Shown: positions 25,670 through 34,316 of the stretch, one piece after another
Layout: each line of letters starts with the position of its first letter
Position numbering within the stretch: position 1 is the stretch's first letter
Source: Alteromonadaceae bacterium M269
Lineage (GTDB): Bacteria; Pseudomonadota; Gammaproteobacteria; Enterobacterales; Alteromonadaceae
Direction: 5' to 3'
Length of the DNA stretch: 64,000 nt
Assembly: GCA_004353515.1 (NCBI GenBank)
Contig: SMNZ01000006.1
Coordinates: 456,373 to 520,372, forward strand
Position numbers and translations under genes: made by a program
Notes under the pieces: generated by a model
What the model was told of the DNA's origin: nothing
What the model saw: only the letters and a program-made list of their open reading frames with translations
Database searches by the model: none

Positions 25670-26929
25670 TTGTCCTTAGCAAAAAATTCACTCTTTACTT
25701 TAGTTGCCAATCTCTCGCTGGCGCTAAGTAACTGGCTGTTATTGGTGATAGTTACCAAGTATTTCCCAGCAAAAAGCCTTGGGGAGGTGGTTATTTCTCT
25801 CTCGGTTTTATCTCCTATTTTCTTATTTTCAAGTTTTAAGCTTAGAACGCTGTTGGTTGTTGATTTAGAAAATGAAAATCAAGTTGTGCAGTATTTTAAT
25901 GCTCGCTTGTTGGCGAATACTGTAGCGTTGCTCATCACGCCTATCGTTTGGAAGTTTTTTCTGAGTGATGTGACGGGAGCTGTATTCTTCGCTATTGCCG
26001 CTTATCGTTGGTTTGATGCATGGTGTGAGCTGTGCATCAGTTATCAGCATCGAGTACAGGCGTTCAAGCAGGTCTCAAAGGCGCAAACAATGCGTTCAGT
26101 CGCGTCAGTTATTGCATTGATTACTTCTGCTGCACTGTTTGATTCAATTGAATTGACGCTAGCCTTATGGGTTTTGACAACGGCCTACTTCGCAGTAAAA
26201 GGCTTATTAGGCGTTGCGCGTAAAGTGGATGAGCATGAACAGCAGCCTTTCCCGCTATCACTGATGTCGGGGAGTTTGCGTTTCTACAAACAATCAATTG
26301 CTATATACAAAAAGTATATTACCGTAAGTTTTGCATTGATGTTTTCGTCGCTCTTTGTCTTTATTCCCAATTACTTTTTGAAGGCTCATGTTGGATTAGA
26401 GGGCGCAGGTCAATTTGCTGCAGTGAGCTACTTTCTGGTCGCTAGTAGTATCATTATCACCAGCTTGTCTCAGGTCGCTTCGCCTGTGTTAAGTCGCTTG
26501 GTGCTGAATAACGAATACAATGAGTATTTCCGCATGGCATTAAAAATGTGCGGGATTGGGTTTGGAATAGGCATTATCTGCTTTCTGTTTGCGGTATTCT
26601 TGGGTGAGTGGGTATTGGAGTTCGTGTATACCGATGAATTTGGTGCATTATCTCCAGAGCTCAATTGGATAATGGCAGCAGCTATGGTTCGCTACTGTTA
26701 TATCTTTTTAGGCACCTCTATGAATGCGTTAAAGTTATTTAAATTTCAAACGCAGATCGCTTTTGTTGGCACCTTCTCTGTTTTTGTTTCCTGTGCTGTT
26801 TTGGTTCCTGAGCATGGAACTTTGGGAGCAGCTATTTCTATGTTTATTGCAACTTGCTTAGAGCTCGTTTTATATATCGTTCGCTTTTACAGTATCAGAA
26901 GAAAGCAGCTGGTGGAGCCAGTTTCGTGA
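25670..26929 (+). CDS. Wzx-type oligosaccharide flippase (polysaccharide biosynthesis protein)
   Basis: A 419-aa integral membrane protein with about 12 hydrophobic helices, of the PST/MOP flippase family: SLAKNSLFTLVANLSLALSNWLL is the usual first segment, and SLSQVASPVLSRL occurs mid-protein. It should flip lipid-linked repeat units to the periplasm. No ATG is in frame; the start is TTG 25670 with poor Shine-Dalgarno. A seven-codon ORF from ATG 25659 overlaps it in another frame. Its stop overlaps the next start (GTGA). First gene of the polysaccharide locus. Confidence 0.87.
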   Translation: MSLAKNSLFTLVANLSLALSNWLLLVIVTKYFPAKSLGEVVISLSVLSPIFLFSSFKLRTLLVVDLENENQVVQYFNARLLANTVALLITPIVWKFFLSDVTGAVFFAIAAYRWFDAWCELCISYQHRVQAFKQVSKAQTMRSVASVIALITSAALFDSIELTLALWVLTTAYFAVKGLLGVARKVDEHEQQPFPLSLMSGSLRFYKQSIAIYKKYITVSFALMFSSLFVFIPNYFLKAHVGLEGAGQFAAVSYFLVASSIIITSLSQVASPVLSRLVLNNEYNEYFRMALKMCGIGFGIGIICFLFAVFLGEWVLEFVYTDEFGALSPELNWIMAAAMVRYCYIFLGTSMNALKLFKFQTQIAFVGTFSVFVSCAVLVPEHGTLGAAISMFIATCLELVLYIVRFYSIRRKQLVEPVS

Positions 26930-28029
26930 AACGAACTAAAATTCTGCATATATTTGGCATTATGAATCGAGGTGGAGCGGAGATGCGTACCTTGTCGGTG
27001 ATGTCAGCGTTAAAAGAGCAAGGTGTAGACTTTGAGTTTTGTGTACTGAGTGGCCAACAAGGTGTTCTTGATGACGTTATTCGCGAGAAAGGCGGAGAAG
27101 TTCATTATTGTAAGCTAGGTCTAGGTTTCGTCACTCGCTTTATCGGTTTGATTAAGAGTGGTCAGTACGACGTCGTGCATTCGCATGTTTCCTTGGTTTC
27201 AGGTTTTATTTTGCTTTTGGCGAGGTTAGCTGGAGCTAAAAGAAGAGTGTCGCATTTTCGGAGTAGTGCTGACGCTGCAACAACCAGTGTCGTGCGGCGC
27301 ATTAGAAATGTTTTCTTAAAACGGTTGGTGTTAGCCAATGCCCATCAAATTCTGGCTGTGAGCTATGGATCATTGAATGGCTACTGGGACGGTGTTTGGC
27401 AACGAAATAAGAGATTTTCGGTCGTTTATAACGGTTTTAATATACCTTCAATTCCCTATCAAAATGATTTTTGGAACTCGCTCATCAAAGGATACGATGG
27501 CAGTAACGTTATCGTGAATGTTGGGCGCATGGACCCGCCTAAAAATCATCTGCGCCAAGTTAAGGTTTTCCAGCGTTACTTGGCGCGAGTTCCCAATGCG
27601 AATATGGTGTTTATTGGCAAAGAATCTGACGCCGTAAAGCAAAGCATGATCGATTACGCTAGTGAACATGGCTTTGCATCTCATCTAGTTTTTCTCGGAG
27701 AGCAGCCCGACGTATTGCCTTATGTTCGTCATTCAACGGCTATGTTATTTCCTTCTCTTTGGGAGGGATTACCGGGTGCTTTGATCGAGGCTGCTAGTGT
27801 GGGCGTGCCTGTATTAGGTTCCGCTATTCCCGGAGTCAAGGAGGTGGCTAAACAGCTGCCTATTGTTGAGTATCTTGAATTAAGTGAATCTGATGAAGCT
27901 TGGGCCGCGAAGTTACAGCAAATGATTGAGGGCAAGCCGGATTACGATGTGGCTATTGAAGCGTTTAATAGAAGTGACTTTTTGTTGAAAGCAAATGTAG
28001 ACAGGCTCTATGGAATTTATACCGGATAA
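26926..28029 (+). CDS. Glycosyltransferase family 4
   Basis: A 367-aa GT-B glycosyltransferase. Start GTG 26926 (GGTGGAG eight bases upstream, overlapping the flippase stop) gives KRTKILHIFGIMNRGGAEMRT, the classical GT4 N-terminus with the GGAE loop. The C-terminal domain has NVGRMDPPKNH, VFLGEQPDVLPY and PSLWEGLPGALIEAASVGVPV with the EGLP...E nucleotide-sugar motif. Retaining transferase acting on the cytoplasmic face during repeat-unit assembly; donor and acceptor unknown. Confidence 0.92.
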   Translation: MKRTKILHIFGIMNRGGAEMRTLSVMSALKEQGVDFEFCVLSGQQGVLDDVIREKGGEVHYCKLGLGFVTRFIGLIKSGQYDVVHSHVSLVSGFILLLARLAGAKRRVSHFRSSADAATTSVVRRIRNVFLKRLVLANAHQILAVSYGSLNGYWDGVWQRNKRFSVVYNGFNIPSIPYQNDFWNSLIKGYDGSNVIVNVGRMDPPKNHLRQVKVFQRYLARVPNANMVFIGKESDAVKQSMIDYASEHGFASHLVFLGEQPDVLPYVRHSTAMLFPSLWEGLPGALIEAASVGVPVLGSAIPGVKEVAKQLPIVEYLELSESDEAWAAKLQQMIEGKPDYDVAIEAFNRSDFLLKANVDRLYGIYTG

Positions 28030-29368
28030 GCCACTCTTTTATAAAGTCCTTGGTATTTGGATTATTCTAATCAACTGTACCATTGTCTTTTCCATCTACT
28101 TCAATGTTTTCGAAGCTCCTCGTGGCCCCTTAGAAGTTTTTACCGCCGTTAATTTAGTGGCTATTGGTGCGATTATGGCGGTGACCTTACCGAAGGGTAT
28201 TTGGTCGATTTGTTTTATTTTCTTTATGTCTTTTAGTGTATTTCACGGTGGCTTAATGTTAGCTAGCTCTGTTAATGGAATAACGGATGAAGACATTATT
28301 TATCAAATAAGCCGTTGGTACGACACGGTAGAAACCGATAATGCGATTCACCTATTTAACCTGGGGATGATCGGTTTTAGTCTAGGCGCGGTTTTATTTT
28401 CACGTGTGGCGCCTATTGTTGAAGAGGAAGAGGTCAGCGAAGTCTTCAAAAAGCGTATCTATAACTTAGGCGGCTTTTTGCTGATTTTTATGGTGGTGAT
28501 CTTCTTTGGCGTGGGGTTCGGCACGGGTGCAATTAGTTCATATGGTGCCTATTTAGCGACTCTGGATTCGATACCACTTTTAGGAACTGTGTTCGCTTAT
28601 ATCTACCTCTTTATTGGGCTATCTGTTGTTTTTATTAGCGTCGCTTATCGCAAAGGTTTTGGTTACCTGTATTTTATCATCTTTGCGGTTTGGGCTGGCT
28701 TTGCATTTAAACTGGGATTACGTGGTGAAGTGATGTTCCCCGGTACTGTTGCCGCATGTATGCTGGGACGCAGAGGCGCGCCTGTAAACGGCTTTACTTT
28801 ATTGATTATCACCGTGTCTTTCCTGATTCTGACGGGGATAGTAAAAAATGCACGTATCTCGGGGGATTATTCGGCCGTTGATTCAGTGAATCCTCTGAAT
28901 GCCGTCGCTGAGATGGGCGCTAGCTTACGTCCTGTCCAGGAGGTTATTAAGTGGCGTAAAAATGGCGATGAGTTGCTTTGGGGAGGCAGTTATTGGGCGC
29001 CCATTGAAAGGCAGTTAGCGCACTTTGTTCCTGGTTTACATCGAAAACCTGGTATTGAAGACAGGCGACTATTGAATGTGGTTGTATCTGAGCGCGCTGG
29101 GCCCATTGGCTTTTCACCGGTTGCAGAGGCTTACTTGAATTTTGGTGAACGAGGGGTGTTAATCGTGTTCTTCTTCATTGGCGCTTTAATGGCTTACTTC
29201 GACAGTCAGGCATCGAGGTTGAGATACGACATTCTCGTTGGCGTGAGTTTGGTTCCCTTGTTTATTATGATTCGAAACAGCTTTACACCTGTTCCTGTGC
29301 AGATACTTGTAGGCATAGTGTTAGCCCATATGGTGATGTATGTCGCCAAAACACGATTTAGAGGTTAG
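28010..29368 (+). CDS. Wzy-type O-antigen/oligosaccharide polymerase
   Basis: A 452-aa membrane protein with about eleven hydrophobic segments, a large periplasmic loop before the last helices and Arg-rich residues in it, and a FVPGLHRKPG / FSPVAEAYLNFGERGVL segment. That last motif (AE.y.nfG..G) is characteristic of oligosaccharide repeat-unit polymerases (WzyE/O-antigen polysaccharide polymerase family). It sits between glycosyltransferases and overlaps the previous gene by 20 bases. It should link flipped repeat units in the periplasm. Confidence 0.85.
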   Translation: MEFIPDKPLFYKVLGIWIILINCTIVFSIYFNVFEAPRGPLEVFTAVNLVAIGAIMAVTLPKGIWSICFIFFMSFSVFHGGLMLASSVNGITDEDIIYQISRWYDTVETDNAIHLFNLGMIGFSLGAVLFSRVAPIVEEEEVSEVFKKRIYNLGGFLLIFMVVIFFGVGFGTGAISSYGAYLATLDSIPLLGTVFAYIYLFIGLSVVFISVAYRKGFGYLYFIIFAVWAGFAFKLGLRGEVMFPGTVAACMLGRRGAPVNGFTLLIITVSFLILTGIVKNARISGDYSAVDSVNPLNAVAEMGASLRPVQEVIKWRKNGDELLWGGSYWAPIERQLAHFVPGLHRKPGIEDRRLLNVVVSERAGPIGFSPVAEAYLNFGERGVLIVFFFIGALMAYFDSQASRLRYDILVGVSLVPLFIMIRNSFTPVPVQILVGIVLAHMVMYVAKTRFRG

Positions 29369-29372
29369 TCAT

Positions 29373-30548
29373 TTGGAATTAATTGTTACCTGCGAGTTTC
29401 GTTTTTTCAGAACACCTGATGGGCAAGTGTGGACAACAAGCGCCTTTCAATATGCGTTCTGGCAACGTTACCTCGATGTTTTTAAACAATTGAATGTTGT
29501 TGCGCGTGTACAAGATGTTGATACGAAAGAAGATGGTTGGAAATTATCGAGTGGGGAAAGAGTTAGATTTACTGCTTTACCTTATTATGTTGGACTTTCA
29601 GGGTTACTCAGAAACTTGTGGGCTACCGCTAAGATACTGCGGAAAACTATAACTTCTGAAAGCACCGTGATATATCGCGTGCCGTCCCAAACTGCCATGC
29701 TTTCATCGATAGTCCGTTTAGGTACAAAACATCACTATGGATTGGAAGTTGTAGGCGATCCCAATGACGTTTTTGAAGCGGGTATTGTCAATGGATTCAC
29801 TGATCGGCTTTTGGGCTGGGTTAGCCGTAATGCTCTGCAACGAATGGTTAAGAAAGCACATAGTGTGAGTTACGTGACTAAACACTACTTACAGCAACGT
29901 TATCCTGCTGGTAAGAACGCGTATACGACAGCCTGTTCGAGCATTGAGTTAACATCCGATTGGATAAGCTCCGAACCAAAAAGTTATGAAGGTGACGCCT
30001 TGCAATGGTTGTTTGTTGGGTCCTTTGGGCAGTTATACAAAGGTCCTGACTTGTTAATTAAAGCGTTGGCGAAACTTAATCAAAACCGCGAGGATAGCGA
30101 AAAGTTTCATTTAACCATGTTGGGTGGTGGACTCTATTTAGGGGATATGCAGGCTTTAGCTGAAGAGCTGGGTTGTTCGGAGAACATTACCTTTGTTGGG
30201 GAGGTCAATGCGTCTCAGGTGAAAGAGCATCTCAACAAAGCAGATGCTTTTGTTATGCCGTCTCGTACCGAAGGGTTACCTCGAGCTTTAATTGAGGCTA
30301 TGGCAACAGGTTTGCCGGTTATTGGTTCTAGGGTCGGCGGGATTCCCGAGTTGCTTGGTGATGAGCACCTCTTTGAATCTGAAAATATCGAAGAGCTTGC
30401 TACGAAGTTAAATCGTCTATGTTGCTCCGTAGATGAGTTGAATAAGGCCTCAAGAAGAAATATCGAGGTGGCGGCGACTTATGAAGCGTCGATTCTGAAT
30501 GAACGCCGAAAACAGTTTTATCAGCATGTAATGAACAATAGATCCTAA
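29373..30548 (+). CDS. Glycosyltransferase family 4
   Basis: About 391 aa, GT-B fold. Start TTG 29373, ELIVTCEFRFFRTPDGQVWT, directly after the polymerase stop with AGAGGT upstream; the ATG at 29340 would overlap. The C-terminal half has LFVGSFGQLYKGPDLLIKAL, NITFVGEV and PSRTEGLPRALIEAMATGLPV followed by GSRVGGIPELL, the full GT4 donor site. One of three GT4 enzymes of the locus. Confidence 0.9.
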   Translation: MELIVTCEFRFFRTPDGQVWTTSAFQYAFWQRYLDVFKQLNVVARVQDVDTKEDGWKLSSGERVRFTALPYYVGLSGLLRNLWATAKILRKTITSESTVIYRVPSQTAMLSSIVRLGTKHHYGLEVVGDPNDVFEAGIVNGFTDRLLGWVSRNALQRMVKKAHSVSYVTKHYLQQRYPAGKNAYTTACSSIELTSDWISSEPKSYEGDALQWLFVGSFGQLYKGPDLLIKALAKLNQNREDSEKFHLTMLGGGLYLGDMQALAEELGCSENITFVGEVNASQVKEHLNKADAFVMPSRTEGLPRALIEAMATGLPVIGSRVGGIPELLGDEHLFESENIEELATKLNRLCCSVDELNKASRRNIEVAATYEASILNERRKQFYQHVMNNRS

Positions 30549-30568
30549 TTTAGAGAAAAATAAGAATA

Positions 30569-31732
30569 ATGAGAGTTCTACATTTATTAAAAACCGCTGT
30601 TGGTGCTTCCTGGGCGTTACGCCAAACCAAAGAGCTTGTTGCTTTAGGTGTTGAGGTTCATCTCGCAGCACCTCCTGGCCCTATGCTTGAAAAATATCAG
30701 CAGGCTGGAGTGACTGTACACGTATTCGATGCATCAATCACTTTTAAGAAACCGTGGAAAAACTTCTCTAAAGCGAAAGAGTTCAGGCAGTTACTCGATA
30801 AAGTGCAGCCAGACTTGGTGCATAGTCATTTTGTGGCAACCTCGTTGCTCATGCGCTTTGCTATGCGAGGTTCATCTATTCCAAAGATTTTTCATGTGCC
30901 TGGCCCTTTGCATTTGGAACATAGCCTGTTTCGTGAGTTAGATTTAAAGACTTCCAATGCCAAGGATTACTGGTTAGCTTCTTGTATTTGGACGCAAAAC
31001 AAATATCAATCTCACGGTATTGATGCTTCGCGGGTTGGCTTAGCGTATTACGGCGTTGATGAGGTAGATTTTGTGAAGCCTGAACCTAAAGAACCCAAAG
31101 AAGACTTGCGTGAAGCTTTGGCGATGAAGGAAGATGCTCCTCTCATCGCCATGGTTGCTTATTTTTATCCTCCTAAAGCCTATTTGGGTCAGAAGCGTGG
31201 CTTGAAAGGGCATGAGGATCTGATAGACGCGATGAAGGTCATTGCTGATGAATTCCCAGATGCACGCTGTGTTTTCGTTGGAGGTCCTTGGGGTGATTCA
31301 CAAAAATATTATGACCAGGTTCAGGCGTATGCGAGAAATGTTGGTGCCGACAACTGTGTGTTCTTAGGTTTTCGCTCTGATGTGCCGTCGCTTTATCCTC
31401 AATTTGATCTTGCGGTGCACCCGTCACATTCTGAGAATGTTGGTGGTGCGGTTGAGTCTATGTATGCCAAGGTTGTCACCGTAACAACCGATGTGGGTGG
31501 CTTTGTGGATCTTGTCAGCGATGATGTCACTGGCTATTTAGCTAAACCACATTCTCCAGAGTCGTTGGCGGCAAAACTCAAGCAAGCACTCAGTAGTAGT
31601 GACGAAAAGAAGCAGGACATGATCGACAAAGCGTTTGATAAAGTCACAGCAGTTATGAATGTTAAAGATAACGCTAAGCAGGTGCTGGATTTTTATCATC
31701 ACGTTTTGCAGCTGGAGAAGGCAGATGATTAA
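30569..31732 (+). CDS. Glycosyltransferase family 4
   Basis: A 387-aa GT4 enzyme: N-terminal MRVLHLLKTAVGASWALRQ, DLVHSHFVAT, C-terminal MVAYFYPPKAYLGQKRGLKGHEDLI, CVFVGGPWGD, PSHSENVGGAVESMYAKVVTV. The donor motif reads ENVGGAVES rather than EG.P...E. Similar EN.G...E variants occur in sugar transferases of bacillosamine loci. It overlaps the initiating transferase gene by eight bases. Confidence 0.9.
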   Translation: MRVLHLLKTAVGASWALRQTKELVALGVEVHLAAPPGPMLEKYQQAGVTVHVFDASITFKKPWKNFSKAKEFRQLLDKVQPDLVHSHFVATSLLMRFAMRGSSIPKIFHVPGPLHLEHSLFRELDLKTSNAKDYWLASCIWTQNKYQSHGIDASRVGLAYYGVDEVDFVKPEPKEPKEDLREALAMKEDAPLIAMVAYFYPPKAYLGQKRGLKGHEDLIDAMKVIADEFPDARCVFVGGPWGDSQKYYDQVQAYARNVGADNCVFLGFRSDVPSLYPQFDLAVHPSHSENVGGAVESMYAKVVTVTTDVGGFVDLVSDDVTGYLAKPHSPESLAAKLKQALSSSDEKKQDMIDKAFDKVTAVMNVKDNAKQVLDFYHHVLQLEKADD

Positions 31733-32351
31733 ACGATTGATCGACTTCTTCGCTGCTCTGTTTGGGCTCATTGTATTGGCACCTGTATTACTTATCTTAG
31801 CGTTACTTATTGCAGTGAAATTAGGACGCCCAGTGTTATTTATTCAACAACGTCCGGGGTTAAATGCTAAGCCTTTCAATCTTCTCAAGTTTCGCAGTAT
31901 GACGGATGAAAAGGATGAACATGGACAGTTGTTATCGGACGAACATAGATTGACTGCTTTGGGTTCTTTTATTCGTTCCGCCAGTTTAGATGAGTTGCCC
32001 AGCCTGATAAGCGTACTTAAAGGTGATATGAGTTTAGTTGGGCCTCGTCCTTTGTTGATGGAATATTTACCACTTTATAATAAGCGACAGCAAAGAAGAC
32101 ATGAAATGAAACCCGGTATCACAGGCTGGGCGCAAGTGAATGGCCGTAATGCATTAAGCTGGGAACAAAAGTTTGAGTATGATGTTTGGTATGTTGAAAA
32201 TCAGTCACTGATGTTAGATATCAAGATACTCTTTATGACATTACATAAAGTCTTTAAAAGGGATGGTATTAATCAGCAAGGGCAAGCCACAATGACTAAA
32301 TTTACAGGTACACCTGAACAGACAGAGAGCACTCTAAAGGATTCGCAATAA
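31725..32351 (+). CDS. Initiating sugar phosphate transferase, PglC-like
   Basis: A 208-aa monotopic phosphoglycosyl transferase: one N-terminal re-entrant/membrane helix (LIDFFAALFGLIVLAPVLLI), FIQQRPGLNAKPFNLLKFRSM, catalytic Asp-Glu dyad in SASLDELPSL, GDMSLVGPRPLL, GITGWAQVNGRN. Start ATG 31725 preceded by GGAGAAGG. The short form without the extra N-terminal helices is the PglC type. With the PglD/E/F-like genes downstream its donor is probably UDP-diNAc-bacillosamine, transferred as phosphosugar to undecaprenyl phosphate. Confidence 0.93.
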   Translation: MIKRLIDFFAALFGLIVLAPVLLILALLIAVKLGRPVLFIQQRPGLNAKPFNLLKFRSMTDEKDEHGQLLSDEHRLTALGSFIRSASLDELPSLISVLKGDMSLVGPRPLLMEYLPLYNKRQQRRHEMKPGITGWAQVNGRNALSWEQKFEYDVWYVENQSLMLDIKILFMTLHKVFKRDGINQQGQATMTKFTGTPEQTESTLKDSQ

Positions 32352-32992
32352 TGCAAACCTTATACATTATCGGTGCTGGAGGGCATGGGAAAGTGGCAGC
32401 AGACTGTGCTGAAGCTATGGGGTGTTTCGATTCTGTCTATTTCCTTGATGATGGGTATCCTGACTATAACCAAGCTTTAAGCTGGAAAATTGTGGGTAAG
32501 GTTAAGGATATTGGTGATTTTAGAGCTGATGGAGATAGTGTCTTCTTCGTAGCTATTGGCGATTGCTTCGCAAGGGCTAAAGTAATAGATGATCTAATAC
32601 AAAAAGGCATCGAATTAACCACCTTAATTCATCCATCAGCTGTTGTTAGTCGACATGCAGAAGTGGGTGTTGGAACATTAATTTGTGCCAACGCGACGGT
32701 AAATATTGCTGCAAAAATAGGCCAAGGGTGCATTATTAATACCGCTGCATCAGTTGATCATGATTGTACTATTGTCCAATATGCACATATAGCACCCGGT
32801 GTTAACTTAGCGGGCACAGTAACGATAGGCGAAAAGACCTTCGTTGGTGTAGGTAGTGCTGTTGCTCATGGAATTCATGTTGGTAATCATTGTATTATTG
32901 GTGGCGGTGCCGCCGTTGTAACGGATATTCCCGCGAATAGTTTAGCTGTTGGTGTACCAGCAAAAGTTAAAAAATCGACGATTTCATCATAG
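32351..32992 (+). CDS. Sugar O/N-acetyltransferase, PglD-like
   Basis: A 213-aa left-handed beta-helix enzyme: N-terminal TLYIIGAGGHGKVAADCAEA (the PglD-type domain that binds the UDP-sugar) and hexapeptide repeats from about residue 95. NTAASVDHDCTI contains the catalytic His, and GGGAAVVTDIPANSLAVGVPAK is the typical C-terminus. It would acetylate the 4-amino group to complete UDP-N,N'-diacetylbacillosamine. ATG overlaps the TAA of pglC (TAATG). Confidence 0.92.
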   Translation: MQTLYIIGAGGHGKVAADCAEAMGCFDSVYFLDDGYPDYNQALSWKIVGKVKDIGDFRADGDSVFFVAIGDCFARAKVIDDLIQKGIELTTLIHPSAVVSRHAEVGVGTLICANATVNIAAKIGQGCIINTAASVDHDCTIVQYAHIAPGVNLAGTVTIGEKTFVGVGSAVAHGIHVGNHCIIGGGAAVVTDIPANSLAVGVPAKVKKSTISS

Positions 32993-33137
32993 AAATTATT
33001 GATGGGGGTAATGGACCCCTGTTGTGCAGCTGTTGTCTCTATTCTCAAGTAAGTCGCTGTAAATCAATGATTTCTAATAAGGTCTTCTGACCTAATGAAA
33101 GGCGTTGTGGTATTAAAATAATAAGAGCGATAAGACT

Positions 33138-34316
33138 ATGCTGAATGGCCCTTTTTCTCCCTGGCCCGATTATGATGCAGCTGAAAAACAAGCTGCGTTA
33201 GATGTATTAAGTTCGAATAAAGTTAATTACTGGACTGGTCAAGAAGGACGCGAATTCGAACGCGAATTTGCAACCTTTGCTGATGCTAATTACGCTGTTG
33301 CTGTGGCTAATGGAACCGTAGCACTCGATTTATGTTGGCAAGCACTTGCCATGGAACCGGGCTCAGAAGTTATCGTGACATCACGTACTTTTTTAGCCTC
33401 GGTATCTTCTATTGTCCTTGCTGGTTTGACGCCAGTGTTTGCCGATGTTGAAGCTGATTCTCAAAATATATCGGCAGCCACAATCGAGCCACTCATCAAT
33501 GAAAAAACAGCGGCAATCCTATGTGTTCACTTAGCTGGCTGGCCATGTGAGATGGACGCGATTATGAGTCTTGCGAAAACTCATAATTTGTATGTTGTCG
33601 AAGATTGTGCACAAGCTCATGGCACCAAGTATCGCGGCCAGTCTGTTGGTAGTATTGGTGATATGGGAGCTTGGTCGTTCTGCCAGGACAAGATCATGAC
33701 CACAGGTGGCGAAGGCGGCATGGTTACCATGAATAGTAAAGGTTTGTGGAACAAAGTGTGGTCGTTTAAAGATCATGGCAAATCTTTTTCTACCGTTTAT
33801 GAAAAGCAGCACCCTCCTGGTTTTAGGTGGTTACATGAATCCTTTGGTACTAACTGGCGCATGACTGAGATTCAAAGTGCCATTGGACGTTTGCAGTTAC
33901 AAAAAATGCCTCAATGGCGAGAAACTCGTGCCAAGTACTCGAACCAAGTCTTTGCCGCGTTAGCGGATTTGAATGCTATTTATGTTCCGGAAATTCCCGA
34001 TTATATCCAACACGCTTTCTATAAGTGCTATGTCTTTATTGAACCAGAAAAGTTAAAAGAAGGTTGGGATCGCGATCGCATCATAGAAGAAGTGGTGAAA
34101 GCTGGAGTGCCGTGTTTCTCGGGTTCTTGTTCGGAAGTTTATTTAGAAAAAGCGTTTGATGATACGACTTTCCGACCTGATGAGCCTATGATGACTGCGA
34201 GAACCATTGGGGAACGAAGCTTGATGTTTCTCGTGCATCCTACACTAACCGAAGAAGAAATAGAGAAGACCTGTAGTGTGACTCGAAGAGTCGTTATGGA
34301 GGCAAGCCTTTCATGA
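33138..34316 (+). CDS. DegT/DnrJ/EryC1 aminotransferase, PglE-like
   Basis: A 392-aa PLP sugar aminotransferase. It begins FSPWPDYDAAEKQAALDVLSSNKVNYWTG as in UDP-4-amino-sugar transaminases; VVEDCAQAHGTKY carries the pyridine-pairing Asp; the Schiff-base Lys is in WSFCQDKIMTTGGEGG. It would aminate the 4-keto sugar made by the PglF-like protein. Separated from the acetyltransferase by 145 bases with a small GGGG/CCCC hairpin (about 33004-33019); its stop overlaps the pglF-like start. Confidence 0.93.
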   Translation: MLNGPFSPWPDYDAAEKQAALDVLSSNKVNYWTGQEGREFEREFATFADANYAVAVANGTVALDLCWQALAMEPGSEVIVTSRTFLASVSSIVLAGLTPVFADVEADSQNISAATIEPLINEKTAAILCVHLAGWPCEMDAIMSLAKTHNLYVVEDCAQAHGTKYRGQSVGSIGDMGAWSFCQDKIMTTGGEGGMVTMNSKGLWNKVWSFKDHGKSFSTVYEKQHPPGFRWLHESFGTNWRMTEIQSAIGRLQLQKMPQWRETRAKYSNQVFAALADLNAIYVPEIPDYIQHAFYKCYVFIEPEKLKEGWDRDRIIEEVVKAGVPCFSGSCSEVYLEKAFDDTTFRPDEPMMTARTIGERSLMFLVHPTLTEEEIEKTCSVTRRVVMEASLS

